Below, one piece after another: positions 1 to 8,048 of a stretch of 64,000 nucleotides of DNA. A program made the translations under genes and the position numbers. Location: assembly GCA_903882805.1 (NCBI GenBank), contig CAIRYK010000042.1, positions 1 through 64,000 on the forward strand, given 5' to 3'. The stretch is from an uncultured Bacteroidota bacterium. GTDB lineage: Bacteria > Bacteroidota > Bacteroidia > Chitinophagales > Chitinophagaceae. The notes beneath the pieces were generated by a model. It was not told where the DNA came from. It saw only the letters and a list, made by a program, of their open reading frames with translations, and ran no database searches. Numbering within the stretch: the first letter of the stretch is position 1; each line of letters starts with the position of its first letter.

Positions 1-110
1 AAATCCATATTGTCTATTCACATTCAACCCATTCTGGGTTGGAGTGTTTGAAATTCCTTACCCCGGGATACTCCCGGGGCTACGCATATAAAGCCCATTC
101 GGGCTTTTGC
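1..110. repeat. Palindromic intergenic repeat block, inverted copy of 20923-21001
   Basis: Bases 1-79 match the reverse complement of 20923-21001 with a few changes. The block holds a short hairpin (AACCC-ATTCT-GGGTT, 26-40) and a perfect one (CCCCGGGATACTCCCGGGG, 61-79), then a weaker AAGCCC/GGGCTT hairpin near 88-107. It has no coding frame. It looks like a dispersed REP-type element; no transposase for it is in the window. Confidence 0.8.
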
Positions 111-224
111 TCAGGAAAGCAATAGCAGTTCTATCTCGATTGTATTTGAAGGACAAATACACGCTTTTTAGTGTGCCAACGTATGCCGAAAAATGAACTC
201 TTATTGGCATTACTCCAAATTACC

Positions 225-232
225 TAATTTTG
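225..232 (+). promoter_or_regulatory. Promoter -7 box TAATTTTG
   Basis: Exact match to the Bacteroidota TAnnTTTG box, 29 bases before the ATT proposed as start of the antitoxin-like frame. It supports that frame being, or having been, a gene. Confidence 0.5.
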
Positions 233-260
233 CAATATCAACAGTTATCAAATAATACGA

Positions 261-491
261 ATTAGGTACACTACCTACCGCTTCGACTCTGCGGCAGATA
301 TTAATAGCGGTTTACTAAAATCTATCAAGGCTGTATTTAAAGGTAAAGCTGTTGTTATCACTGTAGAAGAAGATCACGATGAAGCGGCTTTTTTAATAAA
401 CAACTCCATAAATAAAGCAATGCTTTTAAAAGCGTTGGAACAGGATAAAAACGGTGAATTCATACCTTTTAGCCTACCTGAACCCCAATAA
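261..491 (+). pseudogene. Antitoxin-like small protein with no ATG start
   Basis: An open frame runs from a stop at 225-227 to TAA at 489-491 and contains no ATG, GTG or TTG near its beginning. From the ATT at 261 it would give about 76 residues (RYTTYRFDSAADINSGLL..., then KGKAVVITVEED, then KAMLLKALEQDKNGEF). This resembles the small acidic antitoxin-like proteins common in Bacteroidota, which carry a VxITVEED strand followed by a helix ending in E-Q-D-K. A good promoter box lies just upstream. Either the start codon was lost by mutation (ATG to ATT) or a rare ATT start is used. No toxin gene follows. The family call is by eye only. Confidence 0.5.
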
Positions 492-570
492 CATACGATT
501 TACAGCGCATGTTACGTTACATGAACTACCAATGTGTATTATGCTAATTGGTCTGCTAAAGTTTTAACAT

Positions 571-1056
571 ATGAAAATTACATGCTTGCTTATTGCTTTG
601 GCAATGGCTTTTTCGGCAACTGCACAAACTGAATCTAAGGTCGTGTTTTTTACTATAAAGGCGCCAAGCCAGTTTCACGGTGGTCAGTTTTTTAGAATGT
701 TTTACAATAATCAGAAAATTGGCTGGGTAAGAAATAAAAAAATATTGGTGTACACAGCAGATAAAATTGACGGAGATTGTGCAATTAGAAAACCTTCCGG
801 CACATTTTGCCTTATAAAACCCAGAAAGCCCAACCACAACGTACTAACACTGAAACCAGGCCCAAATACAATAACATTTGTACATGGAGAAGTTGAATTG
901 GCACGGCCATTTCGCTTTTATGGCACGGTGTCGCTGTCAAATTTGGCTTATTTCAAAAACCAATACGACAACAATAAATGGTTTAGGAAAAGCTTGCACA
1001 AAGCTGGCTACAAGTCGGTGGAAGACTTGGTGGGTGGGCTTACTGTAAATGAATAG
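571..1056 (+). CDS. Exported protein of unknown function
   Basis: A 161-residue protein with a clear signal peptide (MKITCLLIALAMAFSATAQ, cleavage after the AQ). The mature part is basic and beta-rich, with an invariant-looking segment around FHGGQFFRMFYNNQKIGWV, and no catalytic motif I recognise. The C-terminal WFRKSLHKAGYKSVEDLVGG could be a small helical cap. It stands alone, with a strong terminator about 140 bases downstream. No function is assigned. Confidence 0.75.
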   Translation: MKITCLLIALAMAFSATAQTESKVVFFTIKAPSQFHGGQFFRMFYNNQKIGWVRNKKILVYTADKIDGDCAIRKPSGTFCLIKPRKPNHNVLTLKPGPNTITFVHGEVELARPFRFYGTVSLSNLAYFKNQYDNNKWFRKSLHKAGYKSVEDLVGGLTVNE

Positions 1057-1192
1057 TATTCAATTTGAGCCAAACTAAAATTTAGATCAGCGAACACAGT
1101 ATCCTACATAGGATAGTTGACAATTATAAACTAATTATTGCTTGCAAACTACACTATAGTTAATTTACATATCGTACAACCAATAGTAATAG

Positions 1193-1218
1193 GCGCGCCC
1201 CTGTGGCGCGCTTTTTTT
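1193..1218 (+). terminator. Rho-independent terminator
   Basis: Seven-base GC stem GCGCGCC/GGCGCGC with loop CCTGT, followed by seven T. It ends the transcript of the gene at 571-1056. Confidence 0.85.
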
Positions 1219-1295
1219 GCTGGAAAAAGCAGCTTGTATTTCGAGAATGTTATCGGGGCATTCACAATAAAAGCTATATTACATAGTTATTTTTA

Positions 1296-2312
1296 ATGAA
1301 AAACGATCGCACTATGCAGGTTTTGGCAAAACAATTCATTTGGGTACTGCTTATTGTCGGCAGGTGTGTAGGCGTAAACGCACAGCCGAATAGGAGTATG
1401 AATTACCTACTGTCTGCGCAATACGATAGCCTGAAAGGCCCCGTAAAAGAGGTATGGGTGAACGAAGAATTGGCAAAAGGAAATACTTATGTAGTAGATA
1501 CCACTAAGGAACCGTACTCGCTTACAGGTTTAGAGCACAACAGTATGTACCAGTATAATAAAACCGGAAAGCTTACTTATCGCAAGAAAAGCATCAAGCC
1601 TGCATTCAGCGCTGAAATAACTGACTATATAGACAGCATAAAACATGACGAACGAGGTAACGTTAAAGAATATTCGGGTAGTAGTTTGTTCGGTAGCAGT
1701 TTGTTTATTACCTACGATGCCAGCAATCTGGAGATAGAATCGAAATGCATAAGTACGGAAGGCAAAGCATTCAAACATTGCTTGTATAAATATGACAACA
1801 ACGGTAACCTATTTGAAAAGATAATTGCTACTGAAAATAACAACTATCTTGTTGCCACGTATACATATGATGAACGACAGAACCTGATTGCGGAGATTTA
1901 CTACAATCCGGAAAAAACAGTAAATGGGGCTCATTACAATACCTTCGACAGTAAAAACAGGATTATTGTAGATAGCGAGTTTACCACCGGGAGAAACAAT
2001 GTCTGGAAAAAAAGTACGCTGCAATACAATGCACACAACCACCCGATAGAGAAAATAACCACCGGTACAGATTATAAACATCCGCTACAACTACGCTACG
2101 AATATAAATACAACTTCATGGGCGATATAGTAGAGACAAAAGAACTTATTGCAGACATAATTGCTGGTAAACCTCAATATGTATTGCGCCAGTCGGAAAC
2201 ATTTTTGGATTTTGACAAGTACGGCAACTACCTAAAAAAACTTAGGATTGTACCAAGAGGCAGGTATATGGAAATGATAGAGCAAAGAAGGAAGATTACT
2301 TATTGGCGGTAA
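1296..2312 (+). CDS. Exported YD-repeat-like protein
   Basis: A 338-residue protein with a signal peptide spanning residues 7-30 (hydrophobic FIWVLLIVGRCVGVNAQ). The start may therefore be the second ATG at 1314. The mature part has about eight imperfect YD-type repeats with the pattern Y/F-D/N-x-x-x-N-L/I (YNKTGKLTYRK, HDERGNVKEYS, YDNNGNLFEKI, YDERQNLIAEI, FDSKNRIIVDS, YNAHNHPIEKI, FDKYGNYLKKL). Such repeats form the extended beta-strips of RHS and wall-associated proteins. There is no RHS core motif (PxxxxDPxG) or toxin tail, so it is a short stand-alone repeat protein, probably at the cell surface. The ligand is unknown. Confidence 0.8.
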   Translation: MKNDRTMQVLAKQFIWVLLIVGRCVGVNAQPNRSMNYLLSAQYDSLKGPVKEVWVNEELAKGNTYVVDTTKEPYSLTGLEHNSMYQYNKTGKLTYRKKSIKPAFSAEITDYIDSIKHDERGNVKEYSGSSLFGSSLFITYDASNLEIESKCISTEGKAFKHCLYKYDNNGNLFEKIIATENNNYLVATYTYDERQNLIAEIYYNPEKTVNGAHYNTFDSKNRIIVDSEFTTGRNNVWKKSTLQYNAHNHPIEKITTGTDYKHPLQLRYEYKYNFMGDIVETKELIADIIAGKPQYVLRQSETFLDFDKYGNYLKKLRIVPRGRYMEMIEQRRKITYWR

Positions 2313-2370
2313 ATGACTGGGGATGGCTATGTGGCATAAAAAATTGCTTCAATAGCGGATTTACGAAACA

Positions 2371-2388
2371 AACCGGATGCGGTTTTTT
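2371..2388 (+). terminator. Weak hairpin terminator
   Basis: AACCG-GATG-CGGTT followed by TTTT, about 60 bases after the YD-repeat gene. The stem is only five pairs. Confidence 0.4.
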
Positions 2389-2461
2389 CGATTGTACTGG
2401 TACCTGTGGCGGTGAATTAACAAAAAATGGATCAAACAACTTTAATGAGTAGGAGTTTGTT

Positions 2462-3310
2462 ATGAAACTGAATAGAAGACTTGTTACATTACTTGTTGGA
2501 ATTGGATTGGTATTGGCAAATATGCCCATAGTCCAATTTATGCCAAAAGAATTATATTTTCCTGCGAGTATGATTATTTTTTATATTTCATCCTTTGTTC
2601 TTTACAGGAATTATCGAGGTCAAATAGTTTACGTTGGTCTATTATTGGCGCTTCCGCTTTTCTTAGCTCATCTTATTGTATTGCTAAGTACCGGCGCGCT
2701 TTATGTTTTTTCAACACCCCATTTCATTTATTCCGTGTTGGGAATATTCTCAGGTTATTGCTTTTATAAATCCAAATCGTTGGTTGCCAAAGGCTCTATG
2801 TTGGCAGTTTTGGCAGTCATTTGCGTGTTTACTGTTTTTTGGGGATATCATTATTGGTTCAATTTCTACAACTATGGTAGCCCTATGGGCGGATCTAAAA
2901 AACAAGTAGATGCCGGTTGGGTATACACGCTTACAGACAACGATACGGTGCAAAGTGAGCGCTACCGCAATAAACTGGTTGTTTTGGATTTTTTCACCAC
3001 CTACTGTGCAGTTTGTTTTGAGAAATTCCCCATTTTTCAAGAGAAAATAGACAAATACAAACAGAACGCCAATATTGAATTTGCTGCAGTTAACATTCCG
3101 TGGGGGAAAGACACAGCGGGTATGGCCGAGCATATTTTTAAAGTGAATGGGTACAAATTTCCGCTAATAGTCAATCACAGCAAATTAGACTCGGTCTTAG
3201 ATGTAAACTGTTATCCTACGGTTTTGATATTAAAGAATAATGAACTGTTATTTCGCGGCTCGATAGAGGATATTGATGCAGTAGTTGCCAATGAAATGGC
3301 GAAAAGGTAA
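2462..3310 (+). CDS. Membrane-anchored TlpA-like thioredoxin
   Basis: A 282-residue protein. Residues 8-135 form about five hydrophobic spans. Residues 150-282 form a periplasmic thioredoxin fold of the TlpA/ResA type, with VVLDFFTTYCAVCFEKFP carrying the redox pair C182-A-V-C185 and the cis-proline region at CYPTVLIL. It is expected to reduce or exchange disulfides on the outer face of the inner membrane, for example in cytochrome c maturation or oxidative protein repair. No cytochrome biogenesis gene adjoins it, so the substrate is open. The polytopic N-terminus is unusual beside the single anchor of most TlpA proteins. It could be a DoxX/MauE-like redox partner domain, but I see no extra conserved cysteine pair there. 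Confidence 0.85.
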   Translation: MKLNRRLVTLLVGIGLVLANMPIVQFMPKELYFPASMIIFYISSFVLYRNYRGQIVYVGLLLALPLFLAHLIVLLSTGALYVFSTPHFIYSVLGIFSGYCFYKSKSLVAKGSMLAVLAVICVFTVFWGYHYWFNFYNYGSPMGGSKKQVDAGWVYTLTDNDTVQSERYRNKLVVLDFFTTYCAVCFEKFPIFQEKIDKYKQNANIEFAAVNIPWGKDTAGMAEHIFKVNGYKFPLIVNHSKLDSVLDVNCYPTVLILKNNELLFRGSIEDIDAVVANEMAKR

Positions 3311-3532
3311 GCGTAGATTGTAGTTTCTAATAGCATTCAGGCTAATAAATTTGAATTGTAGCGCGCGGTAAGGTCATTGTACTTGTGATCCATGGTTAAT
3401 ATGCACCCAATTGTTATTGCATCGTTTATCCCTCGTTGCGTAGTTGTATAAGCTGTTGTTGCCGAAATGTGGTATCATTGCGTATAAATTAGCGCAGGTT
3501 GCCGCCGCAAGGCGCAATGTGCACACACAAAT

Positions 3533-4402
3533 ATGGTCACAAACATAGCCTACCCATACACTACACACTACAGCAAAATAGCCGATGACACTACCATTGC
3601 CTACATAGACGAGGGCGCCGGCGACAGAACTCTGCTATTTGTGCATGGCATGGCCAACTATGCTATGGCATGGAAAAAAAATATTGACTCACTTAAAAAT
3701 CACTACCGCTGCATAGCTATAGACCTGCCCGGCAATGGCCTCAGCGACCGCAACGAACATCCGTTCAGCATAGCTTTTTTTGCATGGGCTGTAGTGCGCA
3801 TAATAGAAAACCTAAGGCTGACCAATGTAACAATAGTAGGCCACTCTATGGGCGGACAAATAGCGCTCACGTCGGTTCTTACTTACAGAGGCTGCGCCGA
3901 AAGTCTGGTTCTGTGCGCTCCGGCGGGATTTGAGGTATTTTCTGCGCTCGATAAATCGCTGTATGCCAATACAAGGCATATGTTTGAGTTTATGACCAGC
4001 GACGAGCAAACGCTGCGTCAAACAATAGAGAGTAGTTTTTACCGTCAGCCGCGCCAGAGCGATGGCATGGTAAAAGAACTGGTTGCCCTCATGAAAACCT
4101 ATCGCATGAACTACTATCGCCGCATGATAGATGCCTGCATAACAAGCATGATGAATGAACCGGTATACGATAGTCTGAATCTGGTAGATACCCCCGCGCT
4201 GGTGATTTTTGGCGCCAAGGACGCACTGATACCCAACAAAATGCTGCACCACTCCACCACCGAAAAAGTAGCGGCAGAGGGTGTGAAACGCCTGCGCAAC
4301 GCAACGCTACTTATGCTGCCCGATGCCGGCCATTTTGTGCAATGGGAAAAAGCCGACGAGGTGAATGCAGCCATACATAAATACCTGAGTGGAGGGAAAT
4401 AG
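3533..4402 (+). CDS. Alpha/beta-fold hydrolase
   Basis: A 289-residue cytoplasmic protein with the complete catalytic triad of the alpha/beta hydrolase fold. The nucleophile elbow is GHSMGG (Ser105), the acid lies in FGAKDALIP (Asp230), and the histidine in DAGHFVQWE (His267). The oxyanion region is FVHGMANYAMAW near residue 38, and the strand CIAIDLPGNGLSDR is typical of the epoxide hydrolase / meta-cleavage-product hydrolase group. It could be an esterase, lipase or C-C hydrolase; the sequence does not decide. There is no signal peptide and no operon partner; the downstream toxin-antitoxin pair is on the other strand. Confidence 0.9.
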   Translation: MVTNIAYPYTTHYSKIADDTTIAYIDEGAGDRTLLFVHGMANYAMAWKKNIDSLKNHYRCIAIDLPGNGLSDRNEHPFSIAFFAWAVVRIIENLRLTNVTIVGHSMGGQIALTSVLTYRGCAESLVLCAPAGFEVFSALDKSLYANTRHMFEFMTSDEQTLRQTIESSFYRQPRQSDGMVKELVALMKTYRMNYYRRMIDACITSMMNEPVYDSLNLVDTPALVIFGAKDALIPNKMLHHSTTEKVAAEGVKRLRNATLLMLPDAGHFVQWEKADEVNAAIHKYLSGGK

Positions 4403-4419
4403 AAACGCAAGTGGTGGTA

Positions 4420-4677
4420 TTATCTATAAACCTCGCGCCTATGTCCTAAATCGACCACATCGACCACCAAAAGAAAATCAATTACTTCGTAAATTACCCT
4501 GTAATCACCTACCCTAATACGATAACCGTTCCGTCCCTTTAATTTTTTACATCCAAGTGGGCGCGGATTAGTTATTAGACCAGCTATTGCAGTTAATATA
4601 GGCCCTACAACACTATTTGGCAGCTTATCCAGCTGCTTTTCCGCCCGTTTGGCTAACTTAACTGTATACTCAGGCAT
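4420..4677 (-). CDS. RelE/ParE-family toxin
   Basis: An 85-residue protein with the RelE fold signature: AKRAEKQLDKLP in helix 1, LKGRNGYRIRVGDYRVIYEV across the central sheet, and VDLGHRREVYR at the C-terminus. The arginines and terminal HRRxxY match active RelE mRNA interferases. The product would cleave mRNA on the ribosome (RelE mode); a gyrase-targeting ParE mode cannot be excluded. Its ATG at 4677-4675 overlaps the 3' end of the antitoxin gene by 8 bases, the usual antitoxin-first arrangement with translational coupling. The frame is intact. Confidence 0.9.
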   Translation of the reverse strand: MPEYTVKLAKRAEKQLDKLPNSVVGPILTAIAGLITNPRPLGCKKLKGRNGYRIRVGDYRVIYEVIDFLLVVDVVDLGHRREVYR

Positions 4678-4873
4678 TGTTTGTGCCTCGTTTTAATAAA
4701 TAGTCGCTAAATAATATGCGGGTTCCATCATCCTCTTTTTTAGCGGCATCGTAAGCGCGTATATCATCCAACTCTTCCAACTCTTCCATTAATGCCTCGA
4801 ACTCAGCAACAGGAAGCGCTACCAATTTTCGACCATCAGCATTTGTGATATACTCAGGGTGCAACATCGTCAT
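4670..4873 (-). CDS. RelB/Phd-like antitoxin
   Basis: A small acidic protein, 67 residues from the ATG at 4873-4871. The six-base longer frame begins with TTG. The N-terminal YITNADGRKLVALPVAEFEAL resembles the Phd/YefM antitoxin fold, in which this segment contacts the operator. It is followed by an acidic helix (MEELEELDDIRAYDAAKKEDD) that would wrap the toxin. A TATTTTTG promoter box lies at 4909-4902 on this strand. Together with the downstream RelE gene it forms an apparently intact type II toxin-antitoxin operon. Confidence 0.85.
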   Translation of the reverse strand: MTMLHPEYITNADGRKLVALPVAEFEALMEELEELDDIRAYDAAKKEDDGTRILFSDYLLKRGTNNA

Positions 4874-4901
4874 AATCAATTTTTAAAAAGAAGTACGATT
4901 A

Positions 4902-4909
4902 CAAAAATA
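4902..4909 (-). promoter_or_regulatory. Promoter -7 box TATTTTTG of the toxin-antitoxin operon
   Basis: Exact TAnnTTTG match on the minus strand, 28 bases before the antitoxin ATG. Confidence 0.6.
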
Positions 4910-5024
4910 CGACTATCCCATTACAATAAAAAAACCGACTGCATCCTTACCCACTGTTGCCGCCCGCACAACAACGGGCAATAACCTACTTTATTTACGC
5001 AACACTGCATTTCGCCCTTTAGCT

Positions 5025-5032
5025 TATCTTTG
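5025..5032 (+). promoter_or_regulatory. Promoter -7 box TATCTTTG, leaderless position
   Basis: Exact TAnnTTTG match. Only four bases (CCCA) separate it from the ATG of the rRNA methyltransferase. Transcription would start at or next to the A of the ATG, so the mRNA should have no leader. Confidence 0.65.
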
Positions 5033-5036
5033 CCCA

Positions 5037-6209
5037 ATGGCAAAGTTCTTTTTAAGAAAAAAAATAGGCGACAGGGTAATAAATGGCCACCCCTGGATTT
5101 TTGGCAATGAATTGGGCGACAGTCAGGGCGAAGCCGAAGCGGGCGATATAGTAGAGGTTTATTCTTCCAACGGTTCGTTTGTAGGCAAGGGCTATATCAA
5201 TCCCGCATCGCAAATACGCATTAGGCTCCTTACTCGCGACAAAAGCGAAGTGATAGATGAAGGTTTTTTCCTGAAAAGAATACAAGAAGCATGGGATTAC
5301 CGCCAGCAAATAGGCTATGTAGAAAACTGCAGGCTTATATTTGGCGAGGCCGACCAACTACCTGCGCTGATAATAGATAAGTTCAACGATTATTTTGTAA
5401 TTCAGTCGCTTGCGCTGGGTATAGAAAAATGGAAGGTCGCTATAGTAAAAGCGCTGCAAACCATTTTTAAACCCAAGGGCATATACGAGCGCAACGATGT
5501 GCCTGTGCGCACACTTGAGGGCATGGAGCAGATAAAGGGCTTTTTGAGCGAGCCTTTTGATACCAACATCATCATCAACGAGAACGGGCTGAAATTTCAT
5601 GTAGACATAGAAAACGGCCAGAAAACCGGCTATTTCCTGGATCAGCAGGATAACCGTCGCGCCATACAGCATATAGTTAGGGGCAGCGATGTGCTGGAGG
5701 TGTTTTGCTACACCGGCACGTTTTCGCTACATGCTGCGCACTATGGCGCCAAGAGCGTGCTGGGGCTCGACATTTCGGAAAACGCTGTAGCTACTGCCCG
5801 TCGCAACGCCACCCTGAACGGCTATGACGATGTATGCAAGTTTGAAGCCGTAAACGCATTTGATGTGTTGAAGCAATGGGTGAAAGACGGCAAACGCTAC
5901 GATACTGTAATATTGGATCCACCTGCATTTACCAAAAGCCGCGAAAACATAGATAAAGCCATAACCGGCTATAAAGAAATAAACCTAAGGGGCATGAAAC
6001 TCATAAAACCGGGTGGTTTTTTGGTTACAGCATCGTGTACCAATCTGGTGCCGCCCGATATGTTTCTGGACATAATAGGTAAGGCAGCCAAAGACGCCAA
6101 GCGCACACTGCGCCAGGTAGTATGGCAAACACAGGCATCTGACCACCCTATATTGTTCAACGTGCCATCTACCCAATACCTGAAATTTTTGATAGTGCAG
6201 GTGCTTTAA
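5037..6209 (+). CDS. rlmI: Class I SAM-dependent 23S rRNA methyltransferase, RlmI-like
   Basis: A 390-residue protein with a PUA-like RNA-binding domain at residues 1-70 (KKIGDRVINGHPWIFGNEL), a central linker domain and a Rossmann methyltransferase domain from about 190. The SAM motif is EVFCYTGTFSLHAA (221-234), motif IV is LDPPAFTKS (293-301), and the catalytic cysteine of m5C methyltransferases is C334 in TASCTNL. This order is that of RlmI (YccW), which makes m5C1962 in 23S rRNA. The exact target nucleotide is inferred from the family. The gene is monocistronic, with a leaderless-type promoter and a terminator downstream. Confidence 0.9.
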   Translation: MAKFFLRKKIGDRVINGHPWIFGNELGDSQGEAEAGDIVEVYSSNGSFVGKGYINPASQIRIRLLTRDKSEVIDEGFFLKRIQEAWDYRQQIGYVENCRLIFGEADQLPALIIDKFNDYFVIQSLALGIEKWKVAIVKALQTIFKPKGIYERNDVPVRTLEGMEQIKGFLSEPFDTNIIINENGLKFHVDIENGQKTGYFLDQQDNRRAIQHIVRGSDVLEVFCYTGTFSLHAAHYGAKSVLGLDISENAVATARRNATLNGYDDVCKFEAVNAFDVLKQWVKDGKRYDTVILDPPAFTKSRENIDKAITGYKEINLRGMKLIKPGGFLVTASCTNLVPPDMFLDIIGKAAKDAKRTLRQVVWQTQASDHPILFNVPSTQYLKFLIVQVL

Positions 6210-6233
6210 TACCGCCTGCCTACTACATATAAT

Positions 6234-6282
6234 AATCGAGGTTTACCTTGCCGTATGGTTTGGGTGAGCCTCGATTTTTTTT
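6234..6282 (+). terminator. Rho-independent terminator of the rRNA methyltransferase gene
   Basis: AATCGAGG at 6234-6241 pairs with CCTCGATT at 6269-6276 and is followed by a T run. The 27-base loop can form an inner TTACC/GGTTT pairing. Confidence 0.7.
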
Positions 6283-6445
6283 GTGGGGGCTACATTTGTA
6301 AAGTGATAATGACCATCTTGTAATCGGAGTAAGCAAAATTGGGACTGTGCAAAATAAAACAGAGTGATTTGTACTTATAAAATGCAGCTGCTAAAATTTC
6401 GCAAGCATACTTCAATATTTTGCTTTTTCTCAGTAACTTTATTTC

Positions 6446-6640
6446 ATGACAGCAACTGCAATAATCAGGGAAATAAACAAGCTCCCTTTAAGCGAAAAGT
6501 TGCTCCTTGTAGAGCAAACAATTAACGCTATAAAACGCGAACAGCAGCAGGAGTTAATTCAAGCAGTAGACCTACTGTATGCCGACTATGCAAACGATAA
6601 GGAACTGACTCCTTTTACTGTATTAGGTGCGGCGTTTTAA
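6446..6640 (+). CDS. Orphan antitoxin-like protein, C-terminus probably truncated
   Basis: A 64-residue protein: AIIREINKLPLSEKLLLVEQTINAIK, then a helix ending LYADYANDKELTPFTVLGAAF. Bacteroidota antitoxins of this type normally continue from DKELTxFTxLD into a short acidic end such as GEDFYE. Here it stops after GAAF, which suggests a small indel near 6625-6640. No PIN, MazF or RelE toxin frame follows; the next 490 bases are AT-rich and then repeats. This is best read as an orphan from a decayed toxin-antitoxin pair. Confidence 0.6.
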   Translation: MTATAIIREINKLPLSEKLLLVEQTINAIKREQQQELIQAVDLLYADYANDKELTPFTVLGAAF

Positions 6641-6857
6641 TTCACTATTGTGTCTTTAAATTTTGCGACCACATAAACAATTCATCCAACTGATGTAGTA
6701 GACTTGGTTAACATAAATAGATTTAAATTTAAGAGCAATTAAAAAACCTGACCAAACATGAGGTTGGCTATGTGCGCAATATGGACTAATAAATTTTTAG
6801 CAATGTTGGGTTAGCATTTCCTCATAATAATCTTAACACTATATTTTTCTTAAGTAA

Positions 6858-7015
6858 GTGTTGCCCGGTACGGGCTATCCTGTTTGTAGAATTTGATGTC
6901 ATAAATCGTTATGCGCCGTAGGCGCTATCCTATTCGCGGATTGGATAGCGCCTACGGCGCATATGTAATAATATATACTGTTGCTACAAACAGGTAAGCC
7001 TCTACGAGGCAGCAC
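6858..7015. repeat. REPIN-like nested inverted repeat
   Basis: The inner arms are a perfect 20-bp inverted repeat (6911-6930 and 6943-6962, starting ATGCGCCGTAGGCGC) around a 12-base loop. The outer arms are related copies: TTGCCCGGTACGGGC then TATCCTGTTTGTAG at 6861-6890, and CTACAAACAG then GTAAGCCTCTACGAGGC at 6994-7020. Each arm carries its own small palindrome next to the shared motif. Two inverted REP units around a spacer is the architecture of REPINs, non-autonomous elements moved by RAYT transposases. The rest of the 6641-7132 gap has no coding frame that I can support. Confidence 0.7.
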
Positions 7016-7132
7016 CTTTTATTGCCAAAAACGATGCAAAAAGACATTGAATATTATTTCCACTTTTTCTCGAAAAGCATCCAGCTCCGCCATATCGCAC
7101 TTTTTAACCCTCCTGCAACGCTTACCCTCCCC

Positions 7133-7960
7133 CTAAAACCCATTCACCACCTGACGAATAGCTACCAGCTTTTCGAGCAAGTCTTCGAGCAGGTCTAAGT
7201 GCAGCATATTTGCCCCATCCGATTTTGCTTTAGATGGGTCGGGATGGGTTTCTATAAACAAGCCATCGGCGCCCACGGCTATACCTGCACGCGCTATGGT
7301 GGCTATCATGGCGGGGTTGCCGCCGGTAACGCCGCTGGCCTGGTTGGGCTGCTGCAGGCTGTGCGTGCAGTCGAGCGTAACAGGTGTACCCAGGCTTTGC
7401 ATTATAGGTATGGCGCGGTAGTCTACAATCAGGTCCTGATAACCGAACATTACACCACGGTCGGTGAGAATAATGCGGTCGTTGCCGCTCTGTTGCACCT
7501 TATCTACCGCAAACTTCATAGACTCGGGCGACAAAAACTGTCCTTTCTTTACGTTTACATACTTGCCGGTATGGGCTGCAGCTACCAGTATATCGGTTTG
7601 ACGGCACAAGAAGGCCGGTATCTGCAACACATCTACATATCGAGCAGCCATGGCGGCTTCGTCGGCGGCATGTATATCTGTTACCAGCGGCACATTATAG
7701 GTTGTTTTTACTTTGGCCAGTATCTCCAGCGCCGCCTCATCGCCTATGCCCGAAAAACTATCCAGCCGGCTGCGGTTGGCTTTCCGGTACGACGATTTAA
7801 ATATCAACGGTATCTTCAAGCGTTCGCACATACGCACTACCCGCTCCGCGGTATTCATAATCACCGATTCGCTTTCTATTACGCACGGTCCGGCAATAAG
7901 AAAAAAGTTGTTGGCTGATGTGTCCTGACCTGAGAAAAGGTCGCTATATATATCTGGCAT
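7133..7960 (-). CDS. kdsA: 3-deoxy-8-phosphooctulonate synthase (Kdo-8-P synthase)
   Basis: A 275-residue protein matching KdsA along its length. It condenses phosphoenolpyruvate and arabinose 5-phosphate to Kdo-8-phosphate, the precursor of the inner sugar of LPS. Motifs seen: LIAGPCVIESESV (residues 21-33), PLIFKSSYRKANRSR (phosphate and A5P binding) and the C-terminal GLFIETHPDPSKAKSDGANML. Cys26 in GPCVIES, where enterobacterial enzymes have Asn, marks the metal-dependent class. The ATG at 7960 follows a TACCTTTG promoter box. There are no kds neighbours, but lpxD and kdnB elsewhere in the window serve the same product. Confidence 0.95.
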   Translation of the reverse strand: MPDIYSDLFSGQDTSANNFFLIAGPCVIESESVIMNTAERVVRMCERLKIPLIFKSSYRKANRSRLDSFSGIGDEAALEILAKVKTTYNVPLVTDIHAADEAAMAARYVDVLQIPAFLCRQTDILVAAAHTGKYVNVKKGQFLSPESMKFAVDKVQQSGNDRIILTDRGVMFGYQDLIVDYRAIPIMQSLGTPVTLDCTHSLQQPNQASGVTGGNPAMIATIARAGIAVGADGLFIETHPDPSKAKSDGANMLHLDLLEDLLEKLVAIRQVVNGF

Positions 7961-7993
7961 TTAAACTGGCTTTGGAGGTGGTAAAATAGAGCG

Positions 7994-8001
7994 CAAAGGT
8001 A
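7994..8001 (-). promoter_or_regulatory. Promoter -7 box TACCTTTG of kdsA
   Basis: Exact TAnnTTTG match on the minus strand, 33 bases before the kdsA ATG. Confidence 0.65.
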
Positions 8002-8048
8002 GGCAAGAATTGAAAAGGAATGCGTGCGGGTTTGCGGAGGAACAAGCG

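Noticed and set aside
1809-2081. Minus-strand open frame opposite the YD-repeat gene
   Set aside because: Antisense shadow; the plus-strand gene has repeats and a signal peptide.
3374-3568. Minus-strand frame between the thioredoxin and hydrolase genes
   Set aside because: Low-complexity Cys/His-rich translation, no promoter, and it overlaps the hydrolase start.
6641-6860. Possible toxin gene after the orphan antitoxin at 6446
   Set aside because: I translated the stretch by eye and found only short frames without a PIN, MazF or RelE pattern.
7199-7918. Long plus-strand open frame opposite kdsA
   Set aside because: It is the antisense of a well-supported enzyme; the codon bias of that gene keeps the frame open.
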